Source: Njordibacter sp028825405 (GTDB lineage: Bacteria; Pseudomonadota; Gammaproteobacteria; Pseudomonadales; Balneatricaceae). Taken from it: DNA of 64,000 nucleotides. Of this stretch, positions 1-8,824 are shown in pieces. Position numbers and translations under genes: made by a program. Each line of letters starts with the position of its first letter. Positions within the stretch are counted from its first letter, which is position 1. The notes under the pieces are model-generated. The model had not been told where the DNA came from. It ran no database searches and saw only the letters and a list, made by a program, of their open reading frames with translations. The stretch spans positions 434,001 through 498,000 of the forward strand of contig NZ_CP159829.1 of assembly GCF_047730065.1 (NCBI RefSeq). Reading direction: 5' to 3'.

Positions 1-35
1 GAATTCAATTTAACCTAGCACTTTGGAGTAAAAAC

Positions 36-881
36 ATGAGCGCTTCTCAACAGCACAAAATTATTTCAGCCTTGCACACGCTATCTTCGATCGATATCAA
101 CTTTGAAGTGGCCAGGCGAGTTGAGTTCCTTCAGCACAGCATGGTGTCAGCGGGAGTTAAAAAGCTAGTGCTGGGCTTATCAGGGGGTGTGGACTCGACC
201 ACAGCAGGTAAGTTAGCGCAAATGGCGTGTGATGAATTAAATCAGCAGCATGGCACCAGTGAGTATCAATTCATCGCTGTGCGTTTGCCCTATGGCGTGC
301 AAGCTGACGAAAGTGATGCTCAGTTAGCTTTGGACTTTATTCAACCCAGCCAAAGACTGGAAATTAATATAGAGGCCATGGTTAAGGGCTTAGATATAGG
401 AGCTGAATCGTTCATCAACCTAGCTAAACCAAGTGCCCACAAATTGGACTTCTCAAGGGGCAACAATAAGGCTCGGGCAAGAATGAGTGCTCAATATTAT
501 GTCGCAAGTTTGCTCAATGGATTAGTGATTGGTACAGATCATGGTGCGGAAGCGATTACTGGCTTTTTTACCAAACATGGCGATGGGGCTTGTGACATTG
601 CGCCCTTATTTGGGCTAAACAAGCGCCAAGTGCGCAGCCTAGCAGGGCACTTAGGTGCACCAGACGTGTTAGTGACTAAAACACCCACGGCAGATCTAGA
701 GGAAAATAATCCACAGCAAGCGGATGAAGACTCATTAGGCATTACCTACGACCAAATAGATGACTATCTAGAAGGTAAGGCAATTGGCATCGAGGCTCAG
801 GAAAAGTTAGAGCAACGTTATGGTCAAACAGAGCACAAGCGCCAAACTCCAGTTACACTTTACTGCAACTGGGATACCTAG
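36..881 (+). CDS. nadE: Ammonia-dependent NAD(+) synthetase
   Basis: The protein makes NAD from deamido-NAD, ATP and ammonia, the last step of NAD biosynthesis in the cytoplasm. The sequence shows the ATP-pyrophosphatase P-loop SGGVDS at residues 49-54 and a second conserved block around GTDHGAEAITGFFTKHGDG. There is no N-terminal glutaminase (nitrilase) domain, so ammonia rather than glutamine is the expected nitrogen donor. At 281 residues it matches the short NadE class (about 275). The ATG is preceded by GGAG at 25-28, a well placed ribosome binding site. The gene is convergent with bamD, with only 7 bases between the two stops. The gene to the left lies outside the window, so operon membership is unknown. 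Confidence 0.95.
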   Translation: MSASQQHKIISALHTLSSIDINFEVARRVEFLQHSMVSAGVKKLVLGLSGGVDSTTAGKLAQMACDELNQQHGTSEYQFIAVRLPYGVQADESDAQLALDFIQPSQRLEINIEAMVKGLDIGAESFINLAKPSAHKLDFSRGNNKARARMSAQYYVASLLNGLVIGTDHGAEAITGFFTKHGDGACDIAPLFGLNKRQVRSLAGHLGAPDVLVTKTPTADLEENNPQQADEDSLGITYDQIDDYLEGKAIGIEAQEKLEQRYGQTEHKRQTPVTLYCNWDT

Positions 882-888
882 CTGCTCG

Positions 889-1752
889 TTAGTCGAATAG
901 GTTAAAGGTTAAGCGGCTAAGCCAAGATCGGGGTTCGGGCGCTTGCTGTTCCTCAGCCTCACTGGGGTCAATGGTGGCCTCTGAAACGTCGCGGGTGCCG
1001 AAATTAGCGTCTAAAACTTGCTGGGCATTGCTGGCATTGTCTAATAAACCTAGTTCAGTATAAGCTTGCACCATAATCTGCAAAGCGATTTCTACGGCCG
1101 GCGTAAGTTGGTAATTCTCGACCACATACTTGGCACGGTTTGCTGCAGCTAGCCACGCCTTAATCGATATGTAATAGGTTGCCACATGAATCTCATGTGC
1201 CGCCAATAAGTTGCGTAAATACACCATGCGGACCCGAGAATCAGCCGCGTACTCGCTGCTTGGAAACCGTTTAATTAGTGTTGAAAAGTCAGTAAAGGAA
1301 TCTCGGGCTGCACCTGGGTCCTTTTTTGCCTTGTCTGTACCAATGTATTGGTCTAAGGCACCTTTGTTCTCTTCAAAAGCGGTTAGACCCTTTAAGTAGT
1401 AGGCATAATCAACATGCTCATGGTCTGGGTGTAAGCGGATAAAACGCGCAGCAGCGGTTTTGGCTTCAGCGGGTTGGAAGCTTCGGTAATAAGCATAAAT
1501 GAGTTCAAGTTGTGCCTGTTCAGAATAGCGACCGTATGGATAGCGGGCTTCCATTGCGACTAAATCTTCTATGGCTGGGCGGTAATTGCCGCCTTCTAGC
1601 TTGGCCATGGCGCTAGCATAGAGTTCAGCTTCCGGCTTAGCGTCTTCTACGACAGGCTCCTTATTGGTGGTGCTAGAGCATGCACTCAGCACGATGCTGG
1701 TGAGCAAAATTGCGAAAACGTGAAGCAAGGGATTTGCAGTCTTGTGTTGCAT
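889..1752 (-). CDS. bamD: Outer membrane protein assembly factor BamD (lipoprotein)
   Basis: BamD is the essential lipoprotein of the BAM complex, which folds beta-barrel proteins into the outer membrane. I start it at the ATG at 1752, with AGGTAAG upstream, rather than at the longer in-frame ATG at 1794. From 1752 the protein begins with a signal peptide and a lipobox LSAC with Cys25. Serine residues after the Cys suggest outer-membrane sorting. The body has TPR-like helical repeats (YSEQAQLELIYAYY, YAYYLKGL) typical of the YfiO/ComL family, and 287 residues is slightly longer than E. coli BamD. It is divergent from rluD, an arrangement conserved in many gammaproteobacteria. Confidence 0.94.
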   Translation of the reverse strand: MQHKTANPLLHVFAILLTSIVLSACSSTTNKEPVVEDAKPEAELYASAMAKLEGGNYRPAIEDLVAMEARYPYGRYSEQAQLELIYAYYRSFQPAEAKTAAARFIRLHPDHEHVDYAYYLKGLTAFEENKGALDQYIGTDKAKKDPGAARDSFTDFSTLIKRFPSSEYAADSRVRMVYLRNLLAAHEIHVATYYISIKAWLAAANRAKYVVENYQLTPAVEIALQIMVQAYTELGLLDNASNAQQVLDANFGTRDVSEATIDPSEAEEQQAPEPRSWLSRLTFNLFD

Positions 1753-1885
1753 AGTGTTTAACTTACCTATTACAGAGAGCGTTGAGTATATCATTGTCTT
1801 TAGAGCAGCGTAATTGTCCGCAAATACTGTACAATAGAGCCTAGTTTAATATGCTAGCTTAACTAGCGCCAACGAAAGTCTTAAC

Positions 1886-2857
1886 ATGCACGAAACTATT
1901 TCCCTCCAAGCGCAAGTCGATCCAGAATGGGCCGGCATGCGTGTAGACCAAATTGCCGCTGTGGCATTTCCAGATTACTCCCGCTCACGCTTGAAAAAGT
2001 GGATTGAAGAAGGCGATATTCTCGTTAATGGTGAGCAGTTGCGGCCCAGAGAAAAGCTTTATGGTGGTGAAAAAATAACCTTAGAATGTAAAATAGAAAT
2101 TCAAGAACGGTGGCAGCCAGAACCCATTGATATCGATATTGTTTATGAAGATGAGCATATTTTGATTATTAATAAAGCTGCAGGCTTAGTGGTGCACCCA
2201 GCTGCAGGTCATCATGGTGGTACTTTATTGAACGCACTATTGCATCATTGTCCCCAACTCAATGGTGTGCCCCGAGCGGGTATTGTGCATCGCTTGGACA
2301 AAGACACCACCGGATTAATGGTCGTGGCCAAAACTATTCCTGCGCAAACGGCGTTAGTGGCTCAGTTGCAAGATCGCAGTATGGGGCGCGAGTACGAAGC
2401 AGTTGTGCAAGGCGTTCTTACTGGTGGTGGAACTGTCGATGAGCCTATGGGGCGTCATAGCCGGAACCGGTTAAAAATGGCAGTGTCTGCCATTGGCAAA
2501 GAAGCCATCACACACTTTCGGGTTCTGCGCCGGTTTCGAGCTCATACCCACATCCGCTTGAAGTTAGAAACAGGACGTACTCACCAAATTCGTGTGCATA
2601 TGACCCACATTAACTACCCCTTGCAGGGTGATCCCTTGTACGGTGGCCGCCATCGCCTCCCGAAAGGCTGTGACGAAGACTTCTTGGATAGTTTGCGCGG
2701 GTTTAAGCGCCAAGCACTGCACGCCAAGCGCTTGGAACTAATGCACCCCATTACCCATGAAGATATGGAGTGGGAGGTAGATTTGCCTGCAGATTTAGCC
2801 GACTTGCTCAAACATCTTAGTATTGATACTAAGCTTAACCCCCACTCGCGGCTCTAA
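1886..2857 (+). CDS. rluD: 23S rRNA pseudouridine(1911/1915/1917) synthase
   Basis: RluD isomerises three uridines in helix 69 of 23S rRNA during large-subunit assembly. An S4 RNA-binding domain (about residues 15-80, with SRSRLKKWIEEGDILVNG) precedes the catalytic domain. The RluA-family motif HRLDKDTTG is present, with the catalytic aspartate at residue 138. The C-terminal part carries GRTHQIRVH, also typical of the family. The 323-residue length agrees with E. coli RluD (326). pgeF follows after only 8 bases, so the two are probably co-transcribed, as in many relatives. Confidence 0.95.
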   Translation: MHETISLQAQVDPEWAGMRVDQIAAVAFPDYSRSRLKKWIEEGDILVNGEQLRPREKLYGGEKITLECKIEIQERWQPEPIDIDIVYEDEHILIINKAAGLVVHPAAGHHGGTLLNALLHHCPQLNGVPRAGIVHRLDKDTTGLMVVAKTIPAQTALVAQLQDRSMGREYEAVVQGVLTGGGTVDEPMGRHSRNRLKMAVSAIGKEAITHFRVLRRFRAHTHIRLKLETGRTHQIRVHMTHINYPLQGDPLYGGRHRLPKGCDEDFLDSLRGFKRQALHAKRLELMHPITHEDMEWEVDLPADLADLLKHLSIDTKLNPHSRL

Positions 2858-2865
2858 TAAAGCCT

Positions 2866-3615
2866 ATGGGTCAGTCATCGTGTTACTTCACACCCAATTG
2901 GCCCGCTCCTGCAAATGTGTGCGCAATGTCGACATATCGGGGGTTAAAAGTTGACGAAACAAGAACGGGTTTAGCTGGATTCAATCTGGCTCGACACGTG
3001 CATGATTTGCCAGAGCGTGTTGAGCAACATCGCCTCCAATTACAGCATGACCTTAAACTCGAGCGCCAACCTTTTTGGCTGAATCAAACGCACTCTACAA
3101 CATTATTGAATTTGCCTGAAGAAGCTAATTTGAGAAGTGCTGACGGCAGCTATACGCGAGCCCTTAATTGGCCCTGTGTGGTAATGACTGCCGATTGCTT
3201 GCCCATACTTTTTTGCAATACGTCTGGTACTCAGGTGGCCGCTGTGCATGCCGGTTGGCAAGGACTATCCAATGGCATCGTGAGTAAGGCAGTTGCAAAA
3301 TTTGCTGATCCTGCAAGTATTTTGGTGTGGATGGGTCCGGCCATTGGACCTGGTGCTTTTGAGGTAGGACCTGACGTCCTAGCGGCCTTTGATATTGATC
3401 CATCGCATGTCCCTCAAGAATTTACCCCTGTCAACACAAAACCCAATAAGTGGATGGGTAACCTGTATGCTTTGGCTCGTAAAGAATTGGCTGAACTGGG
3501 GGTAACTCAGGTATTTGGCGGCGAGCACTGTACCTTATCAGACTCCGATCATTTTTATTCCCATCGGCGAGATCCCCAAAGCGGGCGCATGGCCAGTTTA
3601 ATTTGGATAATTTAG
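2866..3615 (+). CDS. pgeF: Peptidoglycan editing factor PgeF (YfiH/DUF152, multicopper-laccase-like fold)
   Basis: Proteins of this family were first annotated as polyphenol oxidases. E. coli YfiH is now known as PgeF, which prevents misincorporation of serine in place of alanine in peptidoglycan stem peptides. The three conserved metal or active-site residues are visible: His76 in LNQTHSTT, Cys111 in MTADCLPIL and His128 in AAVHAGWQGL. The length (249 residues) fits the family (about 243). The ATG lies 8 bases after the rluD stop, suggesting translation from a shared transcript. The N-terminal 20 residues are not strongly conserved, and an internal ATG at residue 21 is an alternative start. 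Confidence 0.9.
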   Translation: MGQSSCYFTPNWPAPANVCAMSTYRGLKVDETRTGLAGFNLARHVHDLPERVEQHRLQLQHDLKLERQPFWLNQTHSTTLLNLPEEANLRSADGSYTRALNWPCVVMTADCLPILFCNTSGTQVAAVHAGWQGLSNGIVSKAVAKFADPASILVWMGPAIGPGAFEVGPDVLAAFDIDPSHVPQEFTPVNTKPNKWMGNLYALARKELAELGVTQVFGGEHCTLSDSDHFYSHRRDPQSGRMASLIWII

Positions 3616-3642
3616 ATTATTCTAATATTAATACTACGGTCA

Positions 3643-3671
3643 CTTGAATTAACTCACCTAAGACCCCATAA
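3643..3671 (+). promoter_or_regulatory. Sigma-32 (heat-shock) type promoter of clpB
   Basis: CTTGAA at 3643-3648 and CCCCATAA at 3664-3671 are separated by 15 bases. This matches the sigma-32 consensus (CTTGAA, 13-17 bases, CCCCATnT) almost perfectly. The element lies about 80 bases upstream of the clpB ATG. The sequence match is direct; that RpoH uses it is inferred from clpB regulation in other gammaproteobacteria. Confidence 0.82.
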
Positions 3672-3750
3672 CTAACCCTGATATTAATGACCATGCCCTC
3701 TTATTCAGACCCTTCTGAAAAGCCCTGGCAGGTATTATTGGGGTTGTATT

Positions 3751-6336
3751 ATGCGTTTTGAAAAACTCACTAACCGTTTACAGGCTGCTATGGATGAAGC
3801 CCAATCTTTGGCCTTGACCTTAGATCACCAGTTTATCGAACCTGAGCACATGCTCAGTGCTTTACTGCAGCAACAAGGCGGATCTGCACAGTCTTTGTTG
3901 GTTCAGGCTGGAGCAGACATGCCTATGTTACAAACCCAGTTAAGTAAACGTTTGAATAATATGGCAAAAGTCGCTAACGACAGTGGTGATGTTCACTTTG
4001 GTAGTGGCTTATCGCGTTTGTTTAACCAAGCTGAAAAAACTGCAGGGAAATTAGGCGATCAATTTGTCTCCAGTGAACAACTCATTTTAGCTTTAGTGCA
4101 AGATAAAAATAGTGTTGGTGGCTTATTAGCAAAAGCGGGCGTAAAGACGGCCAAATTAACCCAAGCCATTGACAAACTGCGCGGTGGAGATCAAGTCAAT
4201 AGTCAAGGTGCAGAAGAAGAGCGCCAGGCATTAGATAAATTCACTATTAACCTGACTGAGTTAGCAGCAGCTGGCAAGTTAGATCCTGTGATTGGTCGCG
4301 ATGATGAAATTCGTCGTGCGATACAAGTGTTGCAGCGCCGCACTAAAAATAACCCAGTAATGATTGGTGAGCCGGGTGTTGGTAAAACAGCGATCGTAGA
4401 GGGCCTTGCGCAGCGCATTATTAATGGAGAAGTGCCTGAGGGTTTGCTAGGCAAGCAAGTGCTTTCTCTAGACATGGGCAGCCTTATCGCAGGAGCAAAA
4501 TACCGTGGTGAATTTGAAGAGCGTCTCAAGAGTGTGCTGCGAGAGTTAAGTAAGCAAGAAGGCAATGTCATTCTTTTTATCGATGAAATTCATACCATGG
4601 TGGGCGCTGGTAAAGGCGAAGGTGCCATGGATGCTGGCAATATGTTAAAGCCAGCCCTAGCTCGGGGAGAGTTGCATTGTTTGGGGGCCACCACCCTTGA
4701 TGAATATCGCAAGTACATTGAGAAAGATGCGGCTTTAGAACGTCGGTTCCAAAAAGTCTTTGTGGGTGAGCCGACAGAGCAGGCTACTATTGCTATTTTA
4801 CGTGGTTTAAAAGAACGTTATGAATTGCATCATGGTGTGGATATTACTGATTCGGCCATTATTGCGGCTGCGCGATTATCTCAGCGTTATATTACCGATC
4901 GCCAGTTACCCGATAAGGCGATCGATTTAATTGATGAGGCAGGTAGTCGTATTCGTATGGAAATGGATTCCAAGCCTGAGGTTATGGATAAGTTAGAGCG
5001 GCACATGATCCAATTGAAGATTGAGCGTGAAGCGCTCCGTAAAGAAAAAGATAAGGCAGCGGCAGCGCGTTTAAAAAGCTTAGATGATGAACTGGCCCAG
5101 CAGGAAAAAGAATTTGCTGATTTATTAGAAATTTGGAATGCAGAAAAGGCCTCTGTGTATGGTGTGCAACAATTTAAAGAAGATCTAGAAGTGGCCAGGC
5201 AAGAACTAGAAGTGGCACGTCGTAATAGCGATCTGGGGCGCATGTCTGAATTACAATATGGTGCAATTCCAGATTTAGAAAAGCGCTTGCAAGCAGCCCA
5301 TGAAAGTGAAGATGTAGAAACAACTTTGCTACGCAGTAAGGTGGGCGAAGAAGAGATAGCTGAAGTTGTGAGTATGTGGACGGGCATTCCTGTCAGCCGA
5401 ATGTTGGCGGGCGAGCGAGAAAAGCTGCTGAATATGGAACAGGTCTTGCACCAGCAAGTGATTGGTCAAGCTGAAGCTTTATCCAGTGTGGCTAATGCTG
5501 TGCGCCGATCACGCTCTGGTTTGGCAGATCCAAATCGTCCCAATGGATCTTTTCTATTTCTTGGTCCAACAGGGGTGGGTAAAACTGAGTTATGCAAATC
5601 GTTGGCAACCTTCTTGTTTGATACAGAAGAGGCCATGGTGCGCATAGATATGTCTGAATTTATGGAAAAGCACTCAGTGTCTCGTCTTATTGGAGCACCT
5701 CCAGGCTATGTGGGCTATGAAGAAGGTGGTTACTTAACAGAGGCTGTGCGCCGCCGACCTTATTCTGTGCTGCTGTTAGATGAAGTTGAAAAGGCGCACT
5801 CTGATGTCTTCAATATCTTATTACAAGTTTTAGAAGATGGCAGACTCACTGATGGTCAGGGTCGTACCGTAGATTTTCGTAATACAGTAATCGTGATGAC
5901 GTCAAATATGGGTTCTGATGTCATCCAATCAATGACCGATGAAAGTCAGTACGAAGAAATGCGCAGCGCAGTTCTAGTCGAAGTGGGTAACCACTTTAGG
6001 CCAGAACTACTTAATCGTATTGATGAATTGGTAGTGTTCCACCCCCTTGGCAAGGAACACGTCCGAGAGATTGCCGACATACAATTGATGCGCTTGCATA
6101 AGCGTTTGCAAGAGCATGAACTGAGTTTACAGTTAACTGATGCTGCAAAAGACTTGTTGGTCGAAGAAGGTTTTGACCCTGTTTATGGAGCACGACCTTT
6201 AAAGCGAGCCATTCAACGTCATTTGGAAAATCCACTAGCGCAAAAGTTGTTGGCTGGTGATTATCTTCCTGGGCAGGTTATCTTGACTGACGCAAAAGAT
6301 GCAAAGCTAACTTTTGGACTGGCTACGAAGCATTAA
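3751..6336 (+). CDS. clpB: ATP-dependent disaggregase ClpB
   Basis: ClpB is a hexameric AAA+ chaperone that works with DnaK to dissolve aggregated proteins after heat stress. The order is an N-domain (about 1-145), the first AAA+ module with Walker A GEPGVGKT at 206-213 and Walker B VILFIDEIHT, then the coiled-coil middle domain (about 410-525, rich in Lys/Glu/Leu). The second AAA+ module follows, with Walker A GPTGVGKT at 605-612 and Walker B LLLDEVEKA. No ClpP-binding loop is expected in this family. The 861-residue length is close to E. coli ClpB (857). It has its own heat-shock promoter and is probably a single-gene unit. Confidence 0.97.
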   Translation: MRFEKLTNRLQAAMDEAQSLALTLDHQFIEPEHMLSALLQQQGGSAQSLLVQAGADMPMLQTQLSKRLNNMAKVANDSGDVHFGSGLSRLFNQAEKTAGKLGDQFVSSEQLILALVQDKNSVGGLLAKAGVKTAKLTQAIDKLRGGDQVNSQGAEEERQALDKFTINLTELAAAGKLDPVIGRDDEIRRAIQVLQRRTKNNPVMIGEPGVGKTAIVEGLAQRIINGEVPEGLLGKQVLSLDMGSLIAGAKYRGEFEERLKSVLRELSKQEGNVILFIDEIHTMVGAGKGEGAMDAGNMLKPALARGELHCLGATTLDEYRKYIEKDAALERRFQKVFVGEPTEQATIAILRGLKERYELHHGVDITDSAIIAAARLSQRYITDRQLPDKAIDLIDEAGSRIRMEMDSKPEVMDKLERHMIQLKIEREALRKEKDKAAAARLKSLDDELAQQEKEFADLLEIWNAEKASVYGVQQFKEDLEVARQELEVARRNSDLGRMSELQYGAIPDLEKRLQAAHESEDVETTLLRSKVGEEEIAEVVSMWTGIPVSRMLAGEREKLLNMEQVLHQQVIGQAEALSSVANAVRRSRSGLADPNRPNGSFLFLGPTGVGKTELCKSLATFLFDTEEAMVRIDMSEFMEKHSVSRLIGAPPGYVGYEEGGYLTEAVRRRPYSVLLLDEVEKAHSDVFNILLQVLEDGRLTDGQGRTVDFRNTVIVMTSNMGSDVIQSMTDESQYEEMRSAVLVEVGNHFRPELLNRIDELVVFHPLGKEHVREIADIQLMRLHKRLQEHELSLQLTDAAKDLLVEEGFDPVYGARPLKRAIQRHLENPLAQKLLAGDYLPGQVILTDAKDAKLTFGLATKH

Positions 6337-6387
6337 TCAGCTGGCTTTATGAGCCATTAAAATGCAGTCAGGTTGCAGTTGAGGCAA

Positions 6388-6416
6388 TAAAAAAGCCGTG
6401 TTAATACATGGCATTT
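6388..6416 (-). terminator. Possible rho-independent terminator of the 6401-6667 gene
   Basis: On the minus strand the sequence reads GCCATG, a six-base loop, CACGGC, then TTTTTT. This is a six-pair stem with one A-C mismatch followed by a U tract. It overlaps the stop codon of the small minus-strand gene. The stem is short, so the call is tentative. Confidence 0.5.
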
Positions 6417-6667
6417 TCGTCTCTAACGACTTCTCTTAAAACCTGCAAAAACAGTTTGTCTGCGTCGCTGTGCTCTGTCGGTATTTTAACGTTGGTAGTA
6501 TCGGATATTTTTTGAGCAATAATGGCGTCAGCATTTTCTTCGTCTATCAAGTCTCGAGTAATGGCTAGCGAGTGGGAAATAATCTCTGGTTCAACAAAGA
6601 TTTTTTTTAGGAAAAGACGCAATTCTTCAATTGCCCGATCACGATTGCGCAACTCTAAACTAGACAT
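6401..6667 (-). CDS. Hypothetical small protein (88 residues)
   Basis: I do not recognise this protein. It is acidic, predicted mostly helical, with no Cys, signal peptide or membrane segment. It opens with an amphipathic stretch (LRNRDRAIEELRLFLKKIF) that could pack as a helical bundle. What argues for a real gene is a near-ideal Shine-Dalgarno AGGTGAT (complement of 6671-6677) three bases before the ATG, plus a plausible terminator at the stop codon. It is a single-gene unit convergent with clpB and divergent from ilvI. No function can be inferred from context. Confidence 0.7.
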   Translation of the reverse strand: MSSLELRNRDRAIEELRLFLKKIFVEPEIISHSLAITRDLIDEENADAIIAQKISDTTNVKIPTEHSDADKLFLQVLREVVRDENAMY

Positions 6668-7102
6668 AAGATCACCTCAAACTAAAACGTTCCACTATTT
6701 AATAATTACTATAACACCAAATGTTTGCTGCAGGTTTAGAAAAGTCCACTAGTTATTTCTAAAATTATCATATATTCGCCCTTGTTTTACCCTTAGGCTA
6801 TTGAATTACAGGCCTTAGCGTGTGAGAATTCGTGCTTTAGGTTGATGCACATGTCGCGCAGGTAATCCCTCGCGTTTGTGATACGGTAAGCAGTACCCTT
6901 TCGCTTGTCTGCCCTGAGTTCTATGCACGTTGCAACCCGACAATGCTTGATCTCCGAGCGTCACCACTTTAGGCACATTTGTGCCTGCACGATATTTCGG
7001 TCTGGCTACAAGCGCTGCCCGCAAGTCATCGATGGTTTCTTGAGATAAATCTCAGACAAATAACATTTGCATTGGTTTAGAATGTGATGAGAGGATAATA
7101 CA
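6668..7102. other. Intergenic region upstream of ilvI, with a weak minus-strand ORF
   Basis: These 435 bases carry no convincing gene. A 69-codon minus-strand frame (6815-7024, TTG start) encodes a basic peptide. The same frame stays open slightly further upstream, but has no good start or ribosome binding site and matches no family I know. I see no leucine-, isoleucine- or valine-rich leader peptide and no attenuator hairpin before ilvI. Control by Lrp, as in E. coli ilvIH, is possible but not shown by the sequence. The region may be a decayed gene plus the ilvI promoter. Confidence 0.4.
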
Positions 7103-8824
7103 GTGGAAATGCTTTCCGGCGCAGAAATGGTCATCCGTAGTTTACAGGATCAAAAGATTGAGTATATATATGGCTACCCTGGTGGCTCTGTATTGCACAT
7201 CTACGATGCCTTAGCCCAACAAGATCAAATTAAACATATTTTAGTCAGGCATGAGCAGGCAGCAACTCATATGGCCGATGCCTATGCGCGTGCTTCTGGT
7301 AAGCCAGGGGTCGTGCTCGTTACATCTGGCCCTGGAGCCACCAATGCGATTACTGGCATTGCCACTGCTTTCATGGACTCTATTCCCATGGTGGTGTTGT
7401 GTGGGCAAGTCCCCAGCACCCTTATTGGTGAGGACGCTTTTCAAGAAACCGACATGATGGGTGTGTCTCGACCCGTAGTGAAGCATAACTTTGCGGTTAA
7501 GCACCCTTCAGAAATTCCTAGTATTATTAAGAAAGCTTTTTACATTGCTTCCAGCGGTCGCCCAGGTCCTGTGGTCATCGATATTCCTAAGGATATGACG
7601 ACGCCAACGGATAAGTTCGAATACCTCTACCCTGAATCAGTTTCAATGCGCTCATACAGTCCCGCGACTCGGGGCCATAGTGGGCAAATAAAGAAAGCGG
7701 TTGATCTCTTGTTGGCTGCGCGTCGTCCCGTCATTTTGGTTGGTGGCGGCACTATTGGTGGGCGAGCGTCTAGTGAAGCCACAGCATTGGCACGAACGTT
7801 AAATTTTCCAGTCACTACCACCCTGATGGGGTTAGGTGGATACCCAGCAACGGATCCACAGTGGTTGGGATGGCCAGGCATGCATGGAACCTATGAGGCT
7901 AATACAGCCTTGCATAACTCAGATTTAATCTTGAGTATTGGTGCACGCTTTGATGACCGGGTGACCAATGCAACGGAGAAGTTTTGTCCAACGGCTAAGA
8001 TTATTCATATTGATATTGATCCTTCATCAATTTCTAAAACCATTGCTGTTGACGTCCCAATTGTGGGCCCAGCAAAGAGTGTTTTACAAGAAATGCTGGG
8101 CCTATTGGCCAAGAGCGAGCGGCAGCCGGATGCAGAAGCAATAACGGAGTGGTGGGGTCAAATTAACCATTGGCGTCTGCGCCATGGTGGACGCTATGAA
8201 ATTAATGAAAATGGCATGCTCAAGCCGCAGCAAGTCATTGAAGCATTATACGAAGTGACTAAGGGCGATGCCTATATCTGTTCTGATGTGGGTCAGCACC
8301 AAATGTTTGCTGCTCAATACTACAAATTTGACAAGCCCAATCGCTGGATTAATTCGGGTGGTCTAGGCACCATGGGATTTGGTTTTCCAGCAGCCATGGG
8401 CGTTAAGCTTCATTACCCAGATGCTGAAGTTGTTTGTGTGACAGGTGAAGGTAGCTTCCAAATGAACCTGCAAGAATTCTCTACCTGTAGTCAGTACGAT
8501 ATCCCAGTAAAGATTGTGTGCCTAAACAACCAATCCCTAGGCATGGTGCGCCAATGGCAAGACATGAACTACGAAAGTCGTCACTCCCAGTCTTATATGA
8601 AGTCATTACCTGATTTTCATAAACTCACCAGCGCATACGGCCACAAGGCGATCACGGTTAAAACCCAAGCGGAACTTATACCTGCTTTGGAGCAGGCCTT
8701 TGCCTTAAAGGATGAGCTTGTTTTTCTCGATATTTATGTAGATCCAGCGGAGCATGTGTACCCAATGCTTGTGCCCAAGGCATCCATGCGTGATATGTGG
8801 TTGAGCAAGACGGAGCGCACCTAA
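7103..8824 (+). CDS. ilvI: Acetolactate synthase, large catalytic subunit
   Basis: This thiamine-diphosphate enzyme condenses pyruvate with pyruvate or 2-oxobutyrate, the first common step to valine, leucine and isoleucine. The catalytic glutamate is Glu51 in RHEQAATHMADAYARASG. A central FAD-binding domain is followed by a C-terminal ThDP domain whose metal motif starts GEG (about 448-450) instead of the more usual GDG, a known conservative variant. The length (573) is typical. The start is the GTG at 7103, because GAGG at 7091-7094 is 8 bases away. The ATG two codons later would be badly spaced. Its stop codon overlaps the ilvH start, implying translational coupling with the regulatory subunit. 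Confidence 0.95.
   Translation: MEMLSGAEMVIRSLQDQKIEYIYGYPGGSVLHIYDALAQQDQIKHILVRHEQAATHMADAYARASGKPGVVLVTSGPGATNAITGIATAFMDSIPMVVLCGQVPSTLIGEDAFQETDMMGVSRPVVKHNFAVKHPSEIPSIIKKAFYIASSGRPGPVVIDIPKDMTTPTDKFEYLYPESVSMRSYSPATRGHSGQIKKAVDLLLAARRPVILVGGGTIGGRASSEATALARTLNFPVTTTLMGLGGYPATDPQWLGWPGMHGTYEANTALHNSDLILSIGARFDDRVTNATEKFCPTAKIIHIDIDPSSISKTIAVDVPIVGPAKSVLQEMLGLLAKSERQPDAEAITEWWGQINHWRLRHGGRYEINENGMLKPQQVIEALYEVTKGDAYICSDVGQHQMFAAQYYKFDKPNRWINSGGLGTMGFGFPAAMGVKLHYPDAEVVCVTGEGSFQMNLQEFSTCSQYDIPVKIVCLNNQSLGMVRQWQDMNYESRHSQSYMKSLPDFHKLTSAYGHKAITVKTQAELIPALEQAFALKDELVFLDIYVDPAEHVYPMLVPKASMRDMWLSKTERT

Noticed and set aside
4887..5387. A 166-codon minus-strand ORF within clpB, and similar long antisense frames in clpB, purL and tctAB
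   Set aside because: They are shadows of strongly conserved genes on the plus strand and encode Ser/Arg-rich sequences typical of reverse frames.
7081..7102. A leader peptide or attenuator controlling ilvIH
   Set aside because: No short ORF rich in Leu, Ile or Val and no terminator-antiterminator pair is present upstream.
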